Origin: Ectocarpus siliculosus | Taxonomy: Eukaryota > Sar > Phaeophyceae > Ectocarpales > Ectocarpaceae | DNA length: 23,424 bases | Direction: 5' to 3' | Assembly (NCBI GenBank): GCA_000310025.1 | Contig: FN649735.1 | Location: 3,540,301 to 3,563,724 of the forward strand | In this document: positions 18,493 to 23,424 of the stretch, one piece after another | How the letters are laid out: every line of letters begins with the position of its first letter | Position numbering within the stretch: the first letter of the stretch is position 1 | Notes under the pieces: model-generated | The model's input: the letters and a program-made list of their open reading frames with translations, nothing else | Database searches by the model: none | Told to the model about the DNA's origin: nothing | Program-made: the position numbers and the translations under genes

Positions 18493-20202
18493 TTTGATTG
18501 ATAGGTTGGCCTGGTTTGATCATTTTGTTCTCGTGTTATTTTGTTTGTCGCCGCTCGATAATCATGCGTGCACACCTACAGCAAGGTGTAGTCGATCGAT
18601 CGACGCAAAGAAGAGGCGTTAATCGTTTCGCCCTAGAAGTTTTTTCTTTTCGGTGTCGACATGTTTCAGCAGCATGCGAAGGGAGTGGCTACGGTATAAC
18701 ATCGAGAAGTCGCAACGTCGTTGTCGTGCATACGTTAGACAATTTTGATGGATGCACCCATAGCCAAAAGTGGATGGATCCATGTCGCTGGGTTGGCCGG
18801 TTCTGCCGGTGTGATAGCCAATACAGGCCAACGAACACTTTCGGTTTATTCTGGGGACGATCTGTCTTGTCGGGTCTGCATGGTGATGATTTTCGATGGA
18901 TGTAGGGTGGTTCCTGCTGGGCTCACACCAATTTTGGCTGGTATATCCTTCGTTTTTTGCTTGGTCGAAAAACCGGTTTGTCGGCACGCGTACGTGTGTA
19001 CGTTGGGCCCGGTCAGTTGGATGGATGGTACGGGTGCCCTGCCCCATGTCCCCTCCTCCCGTTGTAACTCCGCTCGCCATATCTACCTCTCGCATTTGAT
19101 TTGCACCGCAGTGAGAGGTTGGTTGGGACGTGAACCAAAGGGATCGTCAAAATAGGATTTACTGTTTCGGCTGGCTTGAGTCCCCTAGAGGGGCGGCTGG
19201 CTTCAGAACGGGGTGGAGAACTGTAAACCTTAGCTCCGCTCCATAGGGGATGATCGAAACCCGCGGTGCGGCAATTGTCCGACGCTTGTACGAAGCAGGG
19301 TACGCCTGTGCTGTGCCCGTTACATTTTCTTGTGTCTGGAAAGTTTTGAAGGCGACAGAAAAGAAGCTTGTTCCAAAGCTGTAAGCTAGATGCACGACGA
19401 ATGCAACGAAGTAGGCACAGGATCCCGAACGGAGGGGGATGCAGGTTTACGTTTCCATCCGGCTCGGCGATCACTCCGCGGCGCTTCCCGCATTGAAGAC
19501 GATGAGAGGATGGCATGCAGCGTGGTCATGATGCGAAGCCGGTGGTCGACCAACAAGCAACATCGACCTTTGACACTTGCGGTCGAACGGCTGGGGTTCG
19601 GGAAACCCTGCCTGTGGGCGAACAACTCAATTTTTTGCCTCCTAGGCTAAACATCTAGATACGCACATATGCACGTGACCGAGAACTGGTGAGAGAACAT
19701 GTGCCCGCGGTAACAGAACTCTGCCTTCTTGTGCTCCTACCCGCTACGACGCTGCGAACGCAAGCGTGGCTTTTAGAGTCAGAGCCGTTGCATGCTGACA
19801 TTGACGATAACACCCTTGCTGGGCCCACCGAAGAGCGGCTGCTTGGCGTAACCTGGTGGTCACGGCTCAGCGACTCGGCGATCGCCGTTGTTGTAGGGGC
19901 ACCCCACGTAGCAGGCATAACGGTTTTGGAGTGCCCCTCAGTATGCTATTCGCGTACCCCCTTTGCTCGCCGCTCGCCGCTCCCGGTTCCCACCATCTGC
20001 TCGCACAAGCATAGCTGTAAAAACAAACTGAGAGGCTCCCTTTGGCGCCAAGCACAGCAGGACACAAGTGTCGGGAGGTACGGGCTCGTCTTCGCTTGGT
20101 GTGGGGAACAAACGTGAGGTAATCAACGCCTAGAACTGTTTGTCTCGAGAAGCAAGACGGAGGTATTCACACAGCAAAGCAGGAGAGGCTTAACAGTACG
20201 AG
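18493..20202. other. Intergenic DNA between CSP41 and the FYVE gene
   Basis: Contains the CSP41 3' untranslated region and presumably the promoter of the FYVE gene. Several open frames of 130-170 codons overlap on both strands here, but none resembles a known protein and none is supported by splice signals, so I call none. Confidence 0.5.
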
Positions 20203-21174
20203 ATGGACGACGGCCCTAAGCGATGGGTACCTGACGAGGAAGCGAGTCGCTGCTTCCTTTGCTCGTGCAGCTTCGACGTAACCACAAGGAGGCATCATTG
20301 CCGGTAAGCAGCCAGCCCCCCTTGTCCTCTTGCAGTGTGGTACTCTGGACACAACAAAACCAGTGATCCGTGACGTGGGGGGAAAATATTCATCCGCACA
20401 CCGCAGCAGCAAGCTGCTAAGTCACCCGCGCCAACACGCGTCTTTGTGTCGCCCCGTTCCTTTCGGAGCTATTGTACGTATATGTTGGCCTTTCTTTCTC
20501 TCTTGAGTGCTTCGGTTGAGTCGCCTCTCCCGCCATTGTTTTGACAGAAAGGCTCGAGGTAAGACCATTTCAAGAGCTAGCTTGCACGGGCAATTACGAG
20601 TAGACCGGGTGGCACAGCAGTAGGTTGACGCTGTGAAGCTGTCGGTGCCGCCCCCCTCCTGTTGGACGAATCGCACATAATCACTTGTGCGGCAAGCGCG
20701 TGATGGCCTTTTGCTGCTGACTCGGGCTACACGCGCTACCACGTATGGCTGGACAGCAGCACTTTAGAAGTACGAAAAAATCTATGCTGTCGAAGTACGT
20801 ATGGTAAAAGTACTTTATTTTGCTCCTCTCAAGACGTGGGCGGCAACTTCCCGGGCCGTTCCACCGTCCCAAGCGGCACGATCGCGGATTTCGCTGATTC
20901 CGCCGTGCGCGAGGCATCGCTGCATCGCTACGTATCCCATCAATTCGCAACACTCGAGATGACCGCGCTGTAGGTCGACGTTGGTGCCAGTGTGTGTCCC
21001 AACCCCCAAAGAGGAGTTAACCTCCGCTCTTGCTGTCGCGCTGTCTCGCCTCCTCGGTTTGCGTTTTTTTCTTTTTTGGGGTGTCGCCACGGCACCCCCC
21101 CCCCCCCCAGATGCTGCGGACGCGTAGCCTGTGCCGCATGCACGCCGAACAAGGCTCTGGTGCCACTCAACGAT
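20203..21174 (+). CDS. FYVE zinc-finger protein, two exons visible (3' partial)
   Basis: Exon 1 (20203-20303) ends CAT CAT TGC CG before GTAAGC. Exon 2 (21111-21174) starts after a C-rich tract and AG, ends at GTGAGT, and restores the split Arg codon. Joined, residues 7-55 read RWVPDEEASRCFLCSCSF, then DVTTRRHHCRCCGRVACAAC and TPNKALVPLND. This is a FYVE domain: WxxD (W8-D11), C17-x2-C20, RRHHCR (29-34), C33-x2-C36 and C41-x2-C44. FYVE domains bind phosphatidylinositol-3-phosphate on endosomes. The last Cys pair, usually 15-25 residues on, should be in a further exon that I could not find before the window end. Start: ATG 20203 (GAGATGG context) is the first Met after an in-frame TAA at 20191. 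An internal exon entered at TTAACAG (20196) is the alternative. Partner domains are unknown. Confidence 0.8.
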
Positions 21175-21487
21175 GTGAGTTTCGCGACATTTTGTGGTTT
21201 ATTCGCCGCGCCCGGGATGGGGCAGAGTAAGAGGCAGGGAGTTCATTCGAGAGGCACAGCTGTACTGTATCACGTAACCTCTGGGCTGACGGGGAAACGT
21301 ATTGCATCGCACAAGAGACCCAGGTAAGGTACATGCTTGTACCAGTAGGTCACTACGCAGGGTGGCTATGTAGGCGATCCCGGTTTTTGCATTCGGTTGG
21401 TTGGACGTTTTGGCGGTCCGTGGAAAGTGTATGCAGGGCCCGTCGAGTTGAAGTGGAGATGTTCAACCCGCGCACCGCGCGCAAGGA

Positions 21488-21558
21488 ACAAGAGACAGAC
21501 AAAGACGGAGGGAGAAAGGGAGACAGAGACCCAAGAGAGAGAAAGTGAGAGAGAGACG

Positions 21559-21624
<66 letters not shown>

Positions 21625-21740
21625 CTACACCACACAGAACAGAAAAGACAGATATGTTGAAGGTGAATCAGACAAGCCAGAGAGACAGACAGACAAGACA
21701 GGCAGACAGACAGATTGGACAAAGAAGACAAGCACAGACA
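21488..21740. repeat. Purine-rich tract with (GA)n microsatellite
   Basis: A pure GA run at 21564-21623 is embedded in GAGACA/GACA-rich DNA, with further CAGACAGACAG repeats around 21684-21715. Arg-Glu and Ser-Leu repeat ORFs here are artefacts. Confidence 0.9.
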
Positions 21741-22076
21741 GCGTACCCAACACAGATGTATATGGGGGACATGATTTGCACGCAAAATTTGAAGTTTGTG
21801 ACCTGTAGCTGTACATGTTCATCTCCGGCTGTCGGAAGGTTTTGTTCCGCCCGCTGTTACTCCGCCCGCTTTTTGGAAGTGTTGTTTGTGAGCTTTTTGG
21901 TTTTCTGTTCGAACCCGGCGTGTTTGGCCATTCCTCATACATCCAGTTGATCAACACGCGTCGTTGGCTGGTAGGTACACCTTTGTCACCCACACGTCAT
22001 GAAAACTCAACATGTCGCACTCTGGCAAAAAGTGCCCCAGTCCACCCCAGCTTCTTCGCAGCCCCCTTGGGCACGG

Positions 22077-22196
22077 GGCTAGCGCGGAAACAATGGGAGG
22101 TGTCCAGACAGCCGTGTCATGCGGCGACGGTGGTGGCCAGCAGCCCTTGGCTAGCGCGGAAACAGTGAGAGGTGTCCAGGCAGCCGTGTCATGCGT
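22077..22196. repeat. 72-bp tandem duplication
   Basis: ggctagcgcggaaacaatgg at 22077 recurs at 22149 as ggctagcgcggaaacagtga. The match continues through ggtgtccagacagccgtgtc and atgcg. The period is 72 bases, so any reading frame through it repeats as well. Confidence 0.85.
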
Positions 22197-22277
22197 ACGG
22201 TTGGGCCGCTGTCGCAGGCGACTAAACACACACACCTCCATAAGCCGAAAGTGAAAGACGACCCTGCACACCTACAG

Positions 22278-23220
22278 GTAGCACCAGCACCTACGATCCT
22301 CTCATGGTTTGGCCTAGAATGGCGTTCTCAGTTCGTCTTGCCGCAACATTGGTTCTCGTGTATGGGTATCCAATCGGGCTCACAAATGGATGCTCAAGCT
22401 TCTTTATGTTTGATGTGCTGCTGTTGAGCACGACGTTCTTGGGTGCGGGCGCAACGGTATCTTTACCGGCAGTAAGCCCATAGTACATATGGTATGAAGT
22501 TCGAACGAGCGATGGAAACGAACTCTGTTCTTTTGTCTCTCTTGAACGGCCCAGGTTCTGCCGCTGATGATGCAGTTGTATACAGAACACTCCACCATTG
22601 AAAATGGAAAGAGTCTTTTGCTTGTTACCCTAGGCTTGTTTGTTATTTTCTCTGTTGGATACCGCAAGAGGCAGAGAGATGACACCCCCTTTGACCGACT
22701 TTCAAATCTCGATTGCTCCACAACCAAGGGGTACGGAAAGAGCCCGATACGTGTACAGAAAGCCCTCGGCGAGATGTTTCCAAGACCACCATTTTTGATA
22801 TTGGCACAACCTTGGTTGAGGAGCAAGAAGTCGAGCTTTACAAATCGGTCTACAATAGGGGGGGGGTGACATCTCTCCGTCTCTTACGGAATACCACGGT
22901 ACGGCATACGGTACGGTACAGACAACCTTGGTTTTGGAGCCAATCGAGGTTTGAAAATCGGTCTACGGATGGCGCCATCTCTCCGTCTCTTACGGTAGTC
23001 GACTTGTGTTGGTTTTAGTGTGGGACTCTCCACTGAGCACCTGTTCATATGGCCATGTATTTGTTTCACTGTCGCAACAGCCATTGTCTTGAGCGATGGC
23101 GCGTGGTTGCTATATATAACTTTCGCTTTTGCAGTGGCGGCAACAATTGGTGCTGCGCACGTCTGCGCGAACCGCCTGTTCGTACAGCCCATTTTTTATG
23201 TTTGTTTTTTGGCTGCCCGG
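22278..23220 (+). CDS. Candidate exons of a multi-pass membrane protein (weak)
   Basis: Three segments look exon-like. 22278-22456 follows CACACCTACAG and precedes GTATCT; it encodes DPLMVWPRMAFSVRLAATLV and then VYGYPIGLTNGCSSFFMFD, largely hydrophobic. A second acceptor with a long pyrimidine tract (AG at 22553-22554) opens phase 0 with VLPLMMQLYTEHS and a hydrophobic LLLVTLGLFVIFSVGY before running into the inverted-repeat element at 22657. 23135-23220, between CTTTTGCAG and GTGAGG, encodes AATIGAAHVCANRLFVQPIF and YVCFLAAR. The first two join in phase; the link to the third is not resolved. The order D-P-L-x4-R-x-A and a later PIF is faintly like amino-acid transporters of the AAAP type, but I do not claim it. 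Confidence 0.25.
22657..22895. mobile_element. MITE family B (related to A), 239 bp
   Basis: Long inverted ends of about 80 bases. The left gataccgcaagaggcagaga, gatgacaccccctttgaccg and actttcaaatctcgattgct are mirrored by the right agcaagaagtcgagctttac, aaatcggtct and gacatctctccgtctcttac. The inner part shares the gaccgattttcaaa..ctcgat motif with family A, so the two are sub-families. Confidence 0.78.
22924..22998. mobile_element. Solo right end of MITE family B
   Basis: ccttggttttggagccaatc, gaggtttgaaaatcggtcta and catctctccgtctcttacgg repeat the right end of the element immediately upstream. The spacing is only 28 bases, which suggests a tandem or nested insertion or an unequal duplication. 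Confidence 0.7.
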
Positions 23221-23398
23221 GTGAGGGTCGCATTATACCAAGGCAACCAAACACGGGGCATCCACCCTCCCTTTAGCCAGTCTGCACCTGGGGATGGCAG
23301 GACACTTGAGGAGGATGGCAGGGTCGTTGAGCGACACACCCACCTATTCACAGAAGGAACTGCGTATTTCTGCACAGCGGAAAGTATCAGAGAGTACT

Positions 23399-23424
23399 CC
23401 CCCCCCCCCCCCCCCCCCCCCCCC
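23399..23424. other. Poly-C contig end
   Basis: A run of 26 bases, all C, closes the sequence, matching the G and C runs at the other end. Treat it as an assembly edge. Confidence 0.8.

Noticed and set aside
18619-19516. Overlapping ORFs of 136-167 codons on both strands
   Set aside because: Mutually overlapping, no recognisable domain or splice logic; expected by chance in GC-moderate DNA.
21366-21808. Arg-Glu repeat and Ser-Leu repeat proteins
   Set aside because: Pure translation of the GA microsatellite in several frames.
1-23424. CRISPR array, rRNA, prophage or bacterial operon
   Set aside because: None of the repeats has the regular short repeat-spacer form, no rRNA motifs are seen, and the genes are clearly spliced eukaryotic ones.

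Overview
The window looks like nuclear DNA of a brown alga (Ectocarpus-type stramenopile). Genes are split into short GC-rich exons by introns of roughly 290-1,320 bases. There is a heterokont-type plastid presequence (signal peptide then Phe at the predicted cleavage site) and a Cys/His-repeat protein of the EsV-1-7 type, a family expanded in brown algae. Both ends of the sequence run into G/C homopolymers, so it reads as a whole contig with poor-quality ends.

Layout: (1) 1-326, low-quality homopolymer DNA. (2) 327-3651 (+), the last six exons of plant-type dihydrodipicolinate reductase (DapB, lysine synthesis); the N-terminal NAD(P)-binding part is missing. (3) 3652-8590, repeats and intergenic DNA with a few weak candidate membrane-protein exons. 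(4) 8592-10170 (-), an EsV-1-7 repeat protein followed by a coding-like tail broken by frame changes and two stops. (5) 11271-18492 (+), a complete eight-exon gene for a CSP41-type plastid protein (atypical short-chain dehydrogenase/reductase fold, plastid RNA binding), 383 aa. (6) 20203-21174 (+), two exons that join in phase into a FYVE zinc finger (phosphatidylinositol-3-phosphate binding), invisible as a single ORF. (7) 21175-23424, GA-rich DNA, tandem duplications, inverted-repeat elements and possible exons of a membrane protein.

The most unusual signal lies in the introns. At three of the twelve introns in the two well-resolved genes (dapB exons 4 and 6, CSP41 exon 2), the intron 3' end, the AG acceptor and the first 20-50 bases of the following exon are tandemly duplicated upstream, leaving decoy or alternative exon starts. 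The same introns also carry a family of small inverted-repeat elements (several full or partial copies), a CACTA-ended 174-bp element and a roughly 300-bp repeat shared by introns of both genes.

No operon-like organisation exists. DapB and CSP41 are both likely plastid functions, but nothing in the sequence ties their regulation together. No RNA genes or CRISPR arrays were found.
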